This document shows, piece after piece, positions 45,154 through 56,244 of a DNA stretch of 64,000 nt. Numbering within the stretch: position 1 is the first letter of the stretch; every line of letters starts with the position of its first letter. Source of the stretch: Erodium maritimum (lineage: Eukaryota; Streptophyta; Magnoliopsida; Geraniales; Geraniaceae); assembly GCA_963921825.1 (NCBI GenBank), contig OY997590.1:58642012-58706011 (forward strand), written 5' to 3'. The position numbers and the translations under genes were made by a program. The notes under the pieces are model-generated. The model saw only the letters and a program-made list of their open reading frames with translations. It searched no databases and had not been told where the DNA came from.

Positions 45154-48100
45154 CTAGTTCCAATCTAAACTCCAATCTATTCCCATTGACCTTACATGCC
45201 TCTCATGTTTAGGCAACGATAGTGCCTTAGTCAACGGGTCGGCTATGTTATCATCAGTTGCAATATAGGTGATCTTCACATCGCCTCGGTTCAGTATCTC
45301 TCTGATGAGGTGATATCGCCGCAGTACATGTTTGGATTTGTTATGCGATCTGGGCTCTTTAGCTTGCGCAATAGCCCCTGTGTTGTCGCAAAATAGGTTC
45401 ACCGGGCTGGATGGGTTTTTGATTACACCCAACCCTGCCGTGAACTTCCTAATCCACACAGCCTCCTTGGCCGCCTCTGCAGCCGCTATGTACTCGGCCT
45501 CTGTCGTGGAGTCAGCGACGGTGTCTTGCTTCACGCTCTTCCAGCTGAAAGCTCCGCCATTCAGCGTGAACACATATCCTGACTGACTTCTAAAGTCATC
45601 TGGATCTGTCTGGAAACTAGCGTCTACATATCCATTAACAACTAGTTCAGAATCATCTTTTCCCCCGTACACTAGAAACGCGTCCTTAGTTCTTCTCAAA
45701 TATTTGAGAATCGCTTTGACCGCTATCCAGTGTTCCTCACCAGGGTTAGACTGATGTCTGCTGGTACAACTCAAGGCATATGAGACATCCGGTCTCGTGC
45801 ATATCATGGAATACATGATCGATCCTACCGCCGAAGCGTATGGGATTCGCATCATTCTTTTCAGCTCATCAGGTGTCTTAGGACACTGAGTCTTGCTGAG
45901 ATGAACGCCATGACGTGCGGGTAAGAGTCCTTTCTTGGAATCAAGCATTGAGAACCTACTCAATACCTTGTTCACATAGGTGCTTTGACTTAAACCCAAG
46001 ACCCTCTTGGTGCGATCTCTATATATCTTAATCCCTAAGATATAAGCAGCATCGCCTAAGTCCTTCATTGAGAAACACTTCCCTAACCAAGATTTAGTCT
46101 CGTGCAAGGTTGGGATGTCGTTTCCAATGAGTAGTATGTCATCGACATACAACACCAGAAAGGTAATCATACCCCCATTTGCCTTCTTGTAAACGCAAGG
46201 TTCATCTTCATTCTTGATAAAGCCAAATCCAATTACAGCTTCATCAAAACGAAGGTTCCAACTCCGAGAAGCTTGTTTCAATCCATAAATGGATTTCAAC
46301 AACTTACAAATCTTTCCCTTATTCTTCAGATCGACAAAACCTTCGGGTTGAGACATATAAACGTCCTCCGACAAATTTCCGTTTAGGAAAGCGGTTTTGA
46401 CATCCATTTGCCATATCTCGTAATCGTGATATGCAGCCATGGCAAGAAGAATTCGGATAGATTTGACCATAGCCACTGGGGAAAAGGTTTCCTCATAGTC
46501 AATCCCTTGGATCTGCCTATAACCTTTCGCCACCAGTCGGGCTTTGTAGGTCTGAGGGTTGCCTTCCATGTCCATCTTCACCTTGAAGATCCATTTGCAT
46601 CCGATGGTTCTTACACCACCGATGGGATCAACCAGTTCCCAGACTTGGTTGTCCGACATGGATTGCATTTCCTCCCTCATGGCTCCCAGCCATAACTCAG
46701 AGTCGGGTCCGTCCACAGCTTCCTGAAATGTAGCTGGATCATCGTGATCCACCACAAGCTCACCGTCACCTCCAGACACAAAGTAACCATATCTCGGAGG
46801 TGGACGACTAACCCTTTCAGATCGCCTTGGACCTTCTGGAATTGTTGCAGGAACTGGTCCTTGCTCTACGACCATCTCAGGCTCTTCTACAGGGTTGTCC
46901 AGTGGATCAGTTGGATCTGTACCACCCTGAATTTCTTCTAGATGTACAGCCCTCCCACTGACGTCTTTGGAAATAAACTCCCTTTCCATAAAGACCCCAC
47001 CCCGAGCGACGAACACCGTGTTCTCGCTGGGTTTGTAGAAGTAGTACCCCATTGTTTCTTTGGGATACCCAACGAAGGTGCATTTATCAGATCTTGGTTC
47101 GAGCTTAATCGGAACTAAACGTTTCACATAAGCCTCGCAACCCCAAATCTTCAGGAAGGACAAAACGGGCTTTCTCCCGCGCCATTTCTCAAATGGTGTC
47201 CCTTCCACAGCCTTCGTCGGAGCCCGATTCAAAATGAATGCGGCCGTCTCCAGAGCATAACCCCAGAAAGAGATTGGGAGATCAGTCCCACTAATCATGG
47301 ACCGGACCATATCCAATAAAGTCCGATTTCTCCGTTCGGACACACCATTCAATTGTGGTGTTCCGGGAGGAGTCCATTCCGAAAGGATCCCACTTTCTGC
47401 TAGATGATCTAAAAACTCTGTGGTCAAGTATTCTCCACCTCGATCTGATCGAAGTGCTTTAATACTTTTCCCGAGCTGGTTTTCTACTTCAGTCTTAAAC
47501 TCTTTGAATTTATCAAAAGCTTCAGACTTATGTCTCATCAAATAGACATAACCATATCTACTGAAGTCGTCAGTAAATGTGATAAAGTAGCTAAAACCCC
47601 TCCTGGCAAGTGTGCTCATTGGTCCACACACATCCGAGTGTATTAGCCCCAATAAGTCACCCGCCCTTTCACCGCGACTGATGAAGGGCGCTTTAGTCAG
47701 TTTTCCCATCAAACAAGATTCGCATCTATCAATCGAATGAAATTCGAATGGACTAAGAAGTCCACACTTGTGAAGTGTTGATATGCGTTTCTCGTTTATG
47801 TGGCCTAAACGACAATGCCATAAAAGAGTTTGGTCTAAATCATTGGACTTAGACCTCTTGGTATTTACATTATATATAGAGCTTGAGGCATTGTTATCCA
47901 TATCCAATATGTACAATCCTCCAACCATTTTAGCGCTAGCATAAAATATATCATTGCATAAAATATTGAAAATCCCATTTCCAACATCAAAATTGTATCC
48001 TTCCTTGTCCAACAAAGAAATAGATACAATATTCCTACTGAAAGTAGGTACACAATATACATTGTTCAAAACAAAAACTAGCCCACTTGGCAAAAGAAGA

Positions 48101-49179
48101 GTTATGGATCCTACAGCAGTCGCCACAACTCTAGTCTTGTTGCCCACTCTGAGGTCCACCTCGTCCTTCTTCAAGCTTCTCCTACCTTCCAGCCACTGCA
48201 CATTAGTACAAATGTGAGATTCAGCCCCGGTATCCAATACCCATGAATCTTTGGAAGTAGTGAGATTTAGCTCTATAAAGAAAATACCTGATGAAGGCAC
48301 AGTCCCACCGCCCTTCTTCAGATCATCCAGAAACTTCCTGCAATCTTTCTTCCAGTGACCAGGCTGTTGACAGTAGAAGCAGACATTCTCGACATCCTTC
48401 CCCTTCCTTGAGGACTCCCCGGTCCTAGGAGGGTTAGGACGCTTCGGATGCCTCATCTTTCCTGCCAAGTGCATAGGGGCCTTGCCTTTACCACTAACAG
48501 TTCCCTTATTCTTGAAACTGTTTCCCTGTCTGACCATCAGAACATCCTTGGATCCCTGATCCTTGACGTTCTTTTCAGCAGTTACCAACATTCCATGCAA
48601 CTCTGAAATGGTCTTGTCCATATCGTGCATATGATAGTTCATGACGAACGTAGCATATGAACGAGGAAGGGAACGCAGAACCACATCCGCTGCCATCTCG
48701 TTCTCTATCTTAAGACCCAGTTGATTAAGATGTTCGAGATGCCCCTTCATCTTTAGGACATGAGGACCCACGGAGACTCCTGCTGACATTTTGCAGGAGA
48801 GAAGTTCATTAAGGACATTGTATCTCACGATACGTGCCCTTTCCTTGAACATACCCTTTATGATCCCCATCATAGTATAGGGGTCATCAGAGTACTCCAT
48901 GAACTGGTCTTGGAGATCAGACTCCATGCAGCCCAGCATAATACATGCCACATCTATAGAATCGCTAAGGTGCTTTTGGTATGCATCCTTAACGGCCCTA
49001 ATGGCATTATTAGCTGGCTCCTCAGGGATAGCCTGGTCTAGGACATATTCTTTGCGCTCGAATTTGAGGACTATCCTCAAGTTTCTGTCCCAGTCCAAGT
49101 AGTTTGTCCCACTTAGCTTGATCCTATCAAGAATGGTTTTTAGTGACAAACTACTATTGTTCGCTGAAGTACTTGCCAT
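45154..49179 (-). CDS. Copia gag-pol polyprotein, intact, 1341 aa
   Basis: A single uninterrupted frame for the whole Ty1/copia polyprotein. Domains by approximate residue: Gag (1-260, UBN2-type start with GTNYLDWDRNLR); one CCHC zinc knuckle CFYCQQPGHWKKDC (about 267-280); aspartic protease with intact active site VLDTGAESH (about 314-322); pre-integrase HCRLGH and CESC zinc ligands (about 454-487); integrase core with HSDVCGP, RSDRGGEY and VSERRN carrying the Asp, Asp and Glu (about 516, 579, 615); RT with catalytic YVDD (about 1011-1014) and IYGLKQASRSW; RNase H with YVDASF, TTEAEY and FCDNTGA (about 1184, 1227, 1264). Length and order are normal for copia. The ATG at 49179 has G at +4 and precedes the Gag fold directly, so I accept this start. 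The stop is 14 bp from the 3' LTR. No frameshift separates Gag from Pol, so their ratio must be set another way (splicing or proteolysis). Confidence 0.96.
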   Translation of the reverse strand: MASTSANNSSLSLKTILDRIKLSGTNYLDWDRNLRIVLKFERKEYVLDQAIPEEPANNAIRAVKDAYQKHLSDSIDVACIMLGCMESDLQDQFMEYSDDPYTMMGIIKGMFKERARIVRYNVLNELLSCKMSAGVSVGPHVLKMKGHLEHLNQLGLKIENEMAADVVLRSLPRSYATFVMNYHMHDMDKTISELHGMLVTAEKNVKDQGSKDVLMVRQGNSFKNKGTVSGKGKAPMHLAGKMRHPKRPNPPRTGESSRKGKDVENVCFYCQQPGHWKKDCRKFLDDLKKGGGTVPSSGIFFIELNLTTSKDSWVLDTGAESHICTNVQWLEGRRSLKKDEVDLRVGNKTRVVATAVGSITLLLPSGLVFVLNNVYCVPTFSRNIVSISLLDKEGYNFDVGNGIFNILCNDIFYASAKMVGGLYILDMDNNASSSIYNVNTKRSKSNDLDQTLLWHCRLGHINEKRISTLHKCGLLSPFEFHSIDRCESCLMGKLTKAPFISRGERAGDLLGLIHSDVCGPMSTLARRGFSYFITFTDDFSRYGYVYLMRHKSEAFDKFKEFKTEVENQLGKSIKALRSDRGGEYLTTEFLDHLAESGILSEWTPPGTPQLNGVSERRNRTLLDMVRSMISGTDLPISFWGYALETAAFILNRAPTKAVEGTPFEKWRGRKPVLSFLKIWGCEAYVKRLVPIKLEPRSDKCTFVGYPKETMGYYFYKPSENTVFVARGGVFMEREFISKDVSGRAVHLEEIQGGTDPTDPLDNPVEEPEMVVEQGPVPATIPEGPRRSERVSRPPPRYGYFVSGGDGELVVDHDDPATFQEAVDGPDSELWLGAMREEMQSMSDNQVWELVDPIGGVRTIGCKWIFKVKMDMEGNPQTYKARLVAKGYRQIQGIDYEETFSPVAMVKSIRILLAMAAYHDYEIWQMDVKTAFLNGNLSEDVYMSQPEGFVDLKNKGKICKLLKSIYGLKQASRSWNLRFDEAVIGFGFIKNEDEPCVYKKANGGMITFLVLYVDDILLIGNDIPTLHETKSWLGKCFSMKDLGDAAYILGIKIYRDRTKRVLGLSQSTYVNKVLSRFSMLDSKKGLLPARHGVHLSKTQCPKTPDELKRMMRIPYASAVGSIMYSMICTRPDVSYALSCTSRHQSNPGEEHWIAVKAILKYLRRTKDAFLVYGGKDDSELVVNGYVDASFQTDPDDFRSQSGYVFTLNGGAFSWKSVKQDTVADSTTEAEYIAAAEAAKEAVWIRKFTAGLGVIKNPSSPVNLFCDNTGAIAQAKEPRSHNKSKHVLRRYHLIREILNRGDVKITYIATDDNIADPLTKALSLPKHERHVRSMGIDWSLDWN

Positions 49180-50699
49180 TTGATCTACACGACAAACAAA
49201 ATATAATCAGTAAACTGAATAAATTTTATGAAGATCAAGTTCAAACACCAACCAATTGATTCTAAACCTTTAGAACCTAAAACCAAGATCCTTGATTCAC
49301 CCGATTAAGCTGAACTAATGCTCACCACTTAATCGAGCTATGTAGGTAGGACTCCATCCAATCACATCCAATGTGACTCTTGGCTAGGGTATGTACTCAT
49401 GTACACGGCTTACCCTATCTAATACCCTAGCTCAACCTCAGGCTGAGAATCGTAGTCGGGTCCACCAATTTTCAACTATGGCCCGTCACTATGTGGGTGC
49501 TCCGCTATTGCGCACGACACCTACACATGTCGTCCAAACCTACTACCCCGCTTTCCCATGGATGCTCCGCTAATGCGCACGACACCCATAGGACGGGGAG
49601 GTAGTAAGGTGTTGATAATTGGGAGGTATCGGACATGACCCGTTTTTACTTGTCCGGTTGTGTTTTAAACTTTTGGCACATCCTAGATGCGATGAGCACA
49701 TCAACTACATTCCAAATGTAATGATGCCTCCAATTACATCCAATGTAATTCTTCCTTCGAACCCGTCAACTACATCCAATGTAATGACGATTTTAAGGGC
49801 TCACAGACAATGATTAAAACCAATTTTATCTTTGCATGTGAGGTGATGTGCTCGGTAAATTAAGTTAAGCATGCAATTCTAAAACACATAGAAATGATCA
49901 TGCAAAAACTAAACCAAGCATAAAGCGTTAAATATGTACATAATAGCCCACTAAACTAACTCCCACTAGCTTCTTGAGCTCCACCGACTCCAAGCCGATG
50001 TCAAAACCCGAGAAGCCACCAAATGACCTTTTCGCCCTTTCTTCGTCTTGAGTAAAATATTACAATTTAATACACGACTCGCAGGTCGGGAATTAATAAA
50101 TATTACAAATAAGTGGTACGACGACCACACCTCGAAAAAATAATTACACGCTAACTCTAACGGCTCGCAGGCCGTGAAAAGCGATAAATAATTAAATCAA
50201 ACTCGGGGTTATTATGTACACCATGCCAACATCACATCACACATCGTGTTATCAAACATCATGTGATTTTCCGGTTTTAATTAATTGCCAAGTTTCGAAA
50301 ATTTTTGATACTCGGTTTATCGAAACCGTTCAAAATTGAAACTTTTGAACATTTGATTTTTGAGTTCATCAAGACGGTTCCAAACTCGTCATGACTAACA
50401 AAACGGTTTAGCTCGGCATATTGACCATCCAATGGTCATGCTTGGCCTAGCTCCGTCCAACGGAGCCCCGTTCGGTCCCGGTTTCGGCTCCCCGAGAGTC
50501 CCGCTCCCGAGACCCGAAAAATCAAATTTTTTTTCAAAAATTCCAGATTTGATAAACTTTTCAAAAATTCATTTTTTATGCATTAAACCCATAAACAAGA
50601 ATTTAAAACATGTTATCAAACAATTTAGCAAATTAACATGCAAAACCGAAACTAGCAAGCAAAACCGAAAGTTCTCTTGTGAATCCCGAAGGTAGCACG
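49180..50699 (-). other. Long leader of the young copia element
   Basis: About 1.5 kb without a supported frame between primer site and gag ATG. It contains two copies of a GATGCTCCGCTAATGCGCAC-like phrase (49497-49522 and 49562-49586) and three ACATCCAATGTAAT-type phrases (about 49710-49790). Probably untranslated leader with packaging signals. It is long relative to many copia leaders. Confidence 0.7.
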
Positions 50700-50711
50700 G
50701 CTCTGATACCA
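50700..50711 (-). other. Primer binding site of the young copia element
   Basis: TGGTATCAGAGC in element sense, one base from the 5' LTR end; the initiator-Met type, fully matching the consensus. Confidence 0.92.
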
Positions 50712-50712
50712 C

Positions 50713-52388
50713 TGTTGGGTCTCGATGGAGGGTATGAACACATACTTGCAGCGGAAATAACTCGAGACCATGTCATAGAACACTACCAAATATTAGATAC
50801 ACAAGAGAATAAACAATATGGATGTTTCCTTACCAACTAGTTCAAGAAAAGGAAGAGAACACCAAAGAAACGATGATCGGCTTGAGTCTCCAAGACGCCT
50901 ACGTATCCAATTGGAATCAAAGCCACGTAGTTCTTCTTTAGATGACTCAAGAACACAACAAGAGGGGGGAAAAGTGCCAAACTCGAAATTGTAGTGTGAG
51001 AGGGAGAGAAGTTGTGTTTCTATTCTTGTCTTATGATTTGTTGTAGGAAAAAGATGACTTAAACCATCAACAACCATCAAGGACAAGTAAGGTGTGAAGC
51101 ATGGTGTGAAGTAAGACAAGCATGGTGCTAAGTATGACAAGACAAGATGGGTTAGGTGGTGAATCACCAACACCTTAATCCTTGTCTTGCTTACTTAGTA
51201 CTAATTAATCAAGACTTGATTAATTAGTTCCATGGGCCTTGGTTGCATGGGCCTTTCATGGGCCTCTTGGAACATGGCCCATGGCCATTCCCAACGAGGT
51301 CCCGTGACGTGCTCATCGCCTCCAAGCCTTCCATACCGGAAATGTCCAACATTATCCAACGCGATCAATCCCAAGACTCCAAGCCTTGTCTTGATCCGTA
51401 ATGTCCTATTCACTTACGGGCACATGACCCAAAACCCAGTTTTGGTCATGTCCCGAGACAACTCTCTTTTGGCCATTCTCCATAAATGTGTCAATGAGTT
51501 TCATCCTTCGGTGTGACCCTTAGGTCTATGCATGTCGATAGATCAACGTAAAATCCCATTTTACTTGATCCTATATAAGTGGCAACTAACGAGACTTTAG
51601 TATTGCCTGACACTACATAGCGAATCGAACCAATCGATTCTAACCTTTCCGTCGTCCCTGTCATTATCCTTTTATCTCCGATATCCTGATTGAGATAAGG
51701 CATAGAGCCGTCATCCTTATTATTCTCAATCACTGTTCCTTGATATGTGAGATGACTGAATATATGATACCTAGTATCATGTGCATGGCCATGCTATTCT
51801 TTCAGTCACTCTCGATCAAGCGGCCGAGAACCGATATCTTTCACATACCTCAGTATGAGGGATAAATCCCTTAACCGTCTTTCGTGTCACTCATGCAACC
51901 CGTCCCCAAGCCAATCCTGGCCGTTATGGAAGCCCTGTTACGGACAACGTTAGGCTCAGGTCAAACTTAGTTGTTGACTGCATAGTGATCACAAAGACTC
52001 CTTGGTCTAAGGATACATGACAAGCTACGACACTGAATATGTTAATGACTCAATCTATGGCACATATTCAGGGCGGGTCGTCCAATATCATGTCCCACAT
52101 GATATCTATGATCAGACTCCGGAATCCCATTCTAATGACTAACAGAACGTAAGCCATGAAGAGCCATCTTTCATACTAGTCGCTTCTAGTGAAGCTTTAT
52201 TGACTAGGGACCCATCGAGTGTGATCCATCTCGATCTATGGTTCTATTCGCATGGTGGGCATAGATCAGAAATCACATCGATATATTACTCCAACACATA
52301 AGTAATAGAAAGCCGCTTTAATCTTATTGCTAATGATGATATATACATTTGGACATTTATGATTGAACTACGGGCACTAAGACTAACA
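50713..52388 (-). repeat. 5' LTR of the young copia element
   Basis: 1676 bp. It carries a 15-bp insertion near 51240 that creates a second GCATGGGCCTT phrase. It should drive transcription leftward. A TTATATAGG TATA-like sequence in element sense lies near 51569-51577 (weak candidate). Confidence 0.95.
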
Positions 52389-52393
52389 ATCAG

Positions 52394-52590
52394 ACGCTAC
52401 CGCAATATCCCTTTTGAAACATCTCAATGAAGCGGTTCAATGTCTTGAGTTCTTTACTTTTCTATTGAGATCCTCCATTGTTGAAAACTCGTTTTCATTT
52501 CGATCATTTCAATGTTTATTGCTTCTTTGCTTATAAACATTTATCGTATATAATATTATCTCGTTATTCTTAAAAAAATATTTGAGTTGT
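52394..52590 (+). repeat. Dispersed GC-rich repeat, copy C, right part
   Basis: Resumes at GACGCTACCGCAATATCCC after the young copia element and ends in TTATTCTTAAAAAAATATT. Part of it (from 52420) is duplicated at 54010. Confidence 0.6.
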
Positions 52591-52663
52591 TTTGATCATA
52601 TTTTTTTATTTGATGGACAATTATATGTTATTTCTTAAAATGAATAGTCGAATCATAAATGAG
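52420..52663 (+). repeat. Direct repeat, first copy (about 244 bp)
   Basis: Matches 54010-54252 at about 95% by eye. It starts CATCTCAATGAAGCGGTTC and ends GTCGAATCATAAATGAG. It includes the 3' end of repeat copy C plus about 80 bp beyond its A-rich end. Confidence 0.85.
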
Positions 52664-52858
52664 GAGGAGAAATCTATTGAGAACCACTCTTCACATAGGA
52701 ACTGTGAGAACCAATCCTAGCCACACACATTTAAGATCCAACATTCACCATGATGCCACATCATCATCTCAATTCTACCATAGTTCACGCCACTTTCATC
52801 TATTCTCACACAAGAAAGGGCATAATTGTAATAGCATGGTGCCATGTGGACAATTGTC

Positions 52859-53864
52859 CATTTTTTTCACAAATTCACTAATTTAATATTTCCCGATTCG
52901 TTTGAACTCCGATTAACTTCAAACTTGCGCCAATATTTTTCTTTTTTCAAGGGCTTTAAATCAAGATCAGTCATGAATATATTTTGAAGCACGAAAATAA
53001 AAATTTATATCAAGGTGATAAAAAATAATGTTGAGCGTTGATAAATCTTCACTAATAAATGTTTTATATCGGAGTACCAAACTAGTGCTAAATGTTGATA
53101 AAAAAACATGTAATGAGGTGATAAGAAACAAATAATGAGGTGATAAAAACCATTTTCAATTTTGATAATGAGTGTGATACACTAGAGTTTAACGTTGATA
53201 AAAAAAACTTGTGATGAGGTGATAAAAAACACGTAATTCAATGATAAATTCAGTGTTTAGTGTTGATAAAACTGGTGTTCATAAAAAGCACGTGATGAGA
53301 TGATAAAAATCATGATCAGTTTTGGAGAATGGGGTGATAAAACCAGTGTAAAGTGTTGATAAAACCAGAGTAAAGTGTTGATAAACCCAGAGCAAAGTGT
53401 TGATAAAAATTACCCATATATAATTCCTTTAAAAACTAGCCCCGAAATAATTTTTTTTTCGTGCTTCAAAAAAACATGTGATGGGGGGTGATAAAACACA
53501 CGTAATTTGAATGATAAACCTAGTGTTTAGTGTTGATAAAACTAGTGTTCATAAAAAGCACGCGATGAGGTGATAAAATCATGATCAGTTTTGGAAAATG
53601 AGGTGATAAAACCAGTGTAAAGTGTTGATAAAACCAGTGTAAAAGTGTTGATAAATCTAGAGCAAAGTGTTGATAAAAATTACCATGATTTTTTTTAAAA
53701 AAGATCTACCCCGAAATAAATGTTTTTTTTCGTGCTTCAAAATATATTCATGACTGATCTTGATTGAAAGCCCTTAAAAAACAAAACTAATGGCGCAAGT
53801 TTGAAGCCAATCGGAGTTCAAATGAAGCGGGAAAAATTAAATTAGTGAATTGGTTAAAAAAATG
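52859..53864. mobile_element. Foldback element with internal tandem duplication
   Basis: The inverted arms 52871-53008 and 53716-53851 are reverse complements over about 137 bp with a modest number of mismatches (core ATCAAGATCAGTCATGAATA and AACTTGCGCCA). The interior is built from GTGATGAGGTGATAAAA and GTGTTGATAAAACCAGTGTAAA-like units. It also has a tandem duplication of about 263 bp: 53211-53471 and 53477-53739, each ending CCCCGAAATAA...TTCGTGCTTCAAAA. No transposase. True termini and target duplication were not found. Confidence 0.75.
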
Positions 53865-54009
53865 ATAGTTTTACTAAAAAGCCCTAACCACTTACTAAAA
53901 AGTGCTGTTTTTTTTTTGCAGTCAACAAGTCAACTACTCAATTGCATCTCATCTATTCATTCCTAAAATGATGACTTAGATTGACTCAATTGCATCTCAT
54001 CCATTCATT

Positions 54010-54252
54010 CATCTCAATGAAGCGGTTCAATGTCTTGAGTTCTTTACTTTTCTATTGAGATCCTCCATTGTTGAAAACTCGTTTTCATTTCGATCATTTC
54101 AATGTTCATTGCTTCTTTGCTTATAAACATTTATCGTATATAACATTATCTCGTTATTCTTAAAAAAATATTTGAGTTGTTTGATCATAATTTTTTATTT
54201 TACGGACAATTTTATGTTATTTCTTAAAATGAATAGTCGAATCATAAATGAG
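54010..54252 (+). repeat. Direct repeat, second copy
   Basis: Second copy of 52420-52663. Just left of it, CAATTGCATCTCATC(C/T)ATTCATTC occurs twice in tandem (about 53940-54010). Confidence 0.85.
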
Positions 54253-55030
54253 ATGAACAAAAAAAACGAACTTATCACATCATTTTCACAGATCAGAAGT
54301 TTATATTTCAAAGGTAAGTTAACTAACACGCATGTGCTTATCGATTTGAAATATATTCTTGAGACAAGAATAATTTTTTGGGAATGAGATTGGAGCAAAA
54401 TTGGATTGATTGATGGAGCATAAAAGGCCAAGTGGAAAGGTCAACATGAGAGACGTATCCATTCTTGTGCCATTCCCTTCCATTCCCACAAGAACAAATA
54501 TTACACACAATTCTCCATAAAAAGAATTAAAATTAATTGTGAGCAAAATCCAAAAATGTTAGGCAAACGTCACCTTCTCCGAGCCGTCACTTTCTGGAGA
54601 TAATTTTCAGATGATATGTACACACCTCTAACTCTTGTTCATCTTCATCAGAAATAAAGAGGGACACAAAAAATCCGTGCATTTCGCCTAACCAAAGCAA
54701 TAAAATCGACCTATGATCCAAGAAATTTCCACATATACTCTTTTATTTGCTTCTTTAGTTAACTAAACATCCACCCATTCATGAAAATGACTACCTCACC
54801 CTCTAAGCAGTTTCATCTTTTGGTTCATCGATCAAGCGATGTGTCATTCAGGAGTCAAGTTTGATATTTTAAAACATAAATCAAACCAACAAATTGATTC
54901 AAATACTAAACAATTGACCGTACAAATTCAATTTATGTCATGTCCCTTATTTTCAATTGCAGAGTAATATACATATATAATTTATATAGTCAAACATATT
55001 CTAATTAAGAAGACTAACATTTTTTCTTTC
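54253..55030 (+). other. AT-rich spacer, nothing recognised
   Basis: No gene, LTR terminus or long inverted repeat seen. Confidence 0.4.
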
Positions 55031-56244
55031 CAACATGGAACGTATAGGTTAAGAATTGATTTCATAGATCTGAACCTTCTAAGTAAAAATTTAAGCTTAT
55101 TCTTCACTAATTTTCTCTCACTTCTCTCTCTAAAACCTTAGATCTAAACCTCTTTTTAGTCGCCACTGACTAGTCGGTCCTTTGGCTAGCCGATCCACTG
55201 TGGCTCCTCATTTTTCGTTATCTCTGTCGCTCTCCCTCTCCCTCTCCCTCTCCCTCTCTTCCTCCTTTCTCTTTCTTGTTCGTCTCTCTTTCCCGACCCT
55301 TGTTGGTTTTCTCTGACCCGCTCCACTTATCTGGTAGATATACCTTTTCATCTTCATCGATTGGGTCTGGATCTGCAGTGGGATCTGCTTCTCAACCTCT
55401 AAGGGTGTAGATCGGAGTGGATTTAGACCAGTTTACTTTGATCCTGGGGTGCTCGGACTTGTGGGGATGGGTCGAAAGCGTGGTGTTTCCTCCTTCTCTC
55501 TAACGACTTGCTCCAGATCCAGCCATGGGACACGCTTCTCCACCTTGGATGGGTATCGTCGTGGTTCTAGGGCAATTTCGTCTCTGGGATGGTTGGTCGG
55601 TCTTTTAGTCGGTTTCTTTGAAGTCCTCCTCCAAGTCAAATTTGAGTCTCACAACCACAACTTCCTTTTCGTCTCCTCCCTCTTAGTTTCTCCTTTTTCC
55701 GGTCCTTCTCCACCTGTATGTTGTGGTGGGACGCGGGGCTCGTCGTCGGTGTTGGCCAGACGAGTTTGTTTCAGTCATTTGACCCTGTTCGGAGTAACTT
55801 TTGGGATGGGGTATTAGGGTATTGTAAGATTTGTCAGATTTGAAGTTCTCGTTTATTTTTTGTGTTGGCCGACGGCAACCGGAGACTCTTGACTTTTCGA
55901 TGAGTACTGTTTCAGGTCAGACTTTTGGTGCTCTATCTTTTGGCTGGTCTTGTTGGTGATCAGAGGGGTGGCCGGCGGAGCTTGTTGTTGTCGTATTTTT
56001 TCATCGGTGGTGGCATGGCGATCACGGTTCACTGCCCGAGGTGCCCGCGATTTCATTCGTTCTTCGAGGTACTGGTGGGTCAAACTATTGGGCCTTGGGT
56101 CGGTCCGGTTGTTTTGGGCTTGGTTGGTTGGACTTTCTGTTTTAAACCTGTTTGTTTAAGTTATCTTCTTTGGGGTGTTTTGTAGGTTTTGTGACCTTGT
56201 TGTCTTAGTTTCGGTTGGACTTATTTGTTTTATTTGTTTGTTCT
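55031..56244 (+). repeat. LINE-like or transcript-like stretch, left part
   Basis: Begins with a CT-rich leader-like tract, including a (CCCTCT)n microsatellite at about 55225-55258. It continues through GC-rich, T-rich-strand sequence with an open frame of 122 codons (55449-55817) that matches no family I know. It is interrupted by a gypsy solo LTR with duplication GTTCT and resumes at 59163. It may be a non-LTR element or a dead transcript. Confidence 0.35.

Larger units (their letters stand above)
43479..52388 (-). mobile_element. Complete, very young Ty1/copia retrotransposon (Angela-like size class)
   Basis: The 8910-bp element is flanked by ATCAG (43474-43478 and 52389-52393). LTRs are 1661 and 1676 bp. 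By eye they differ by two substitutions (43902/51132 region and 44884/52133 region) and one 15-bp insertion in the 5' LTR near 51240. The primer site, polypurine tract and an uninterrupted gag-pol are all present. The order protease-integrase-RT-RNase H is Ty1/copia. LTR length and gag-pol style suggest the Angela/TAR side of the copia tree, a tentative call. All parts needed for mobility appear intact. Confidence 0.96.

Noticed and set aside
55449-55817. 122-codon frame as a host gene
   Set aside because: No recognisable family, no exon structure and repeat-like context. The minus strand is also open, so it is kept only as part of a LINE-like stretch.
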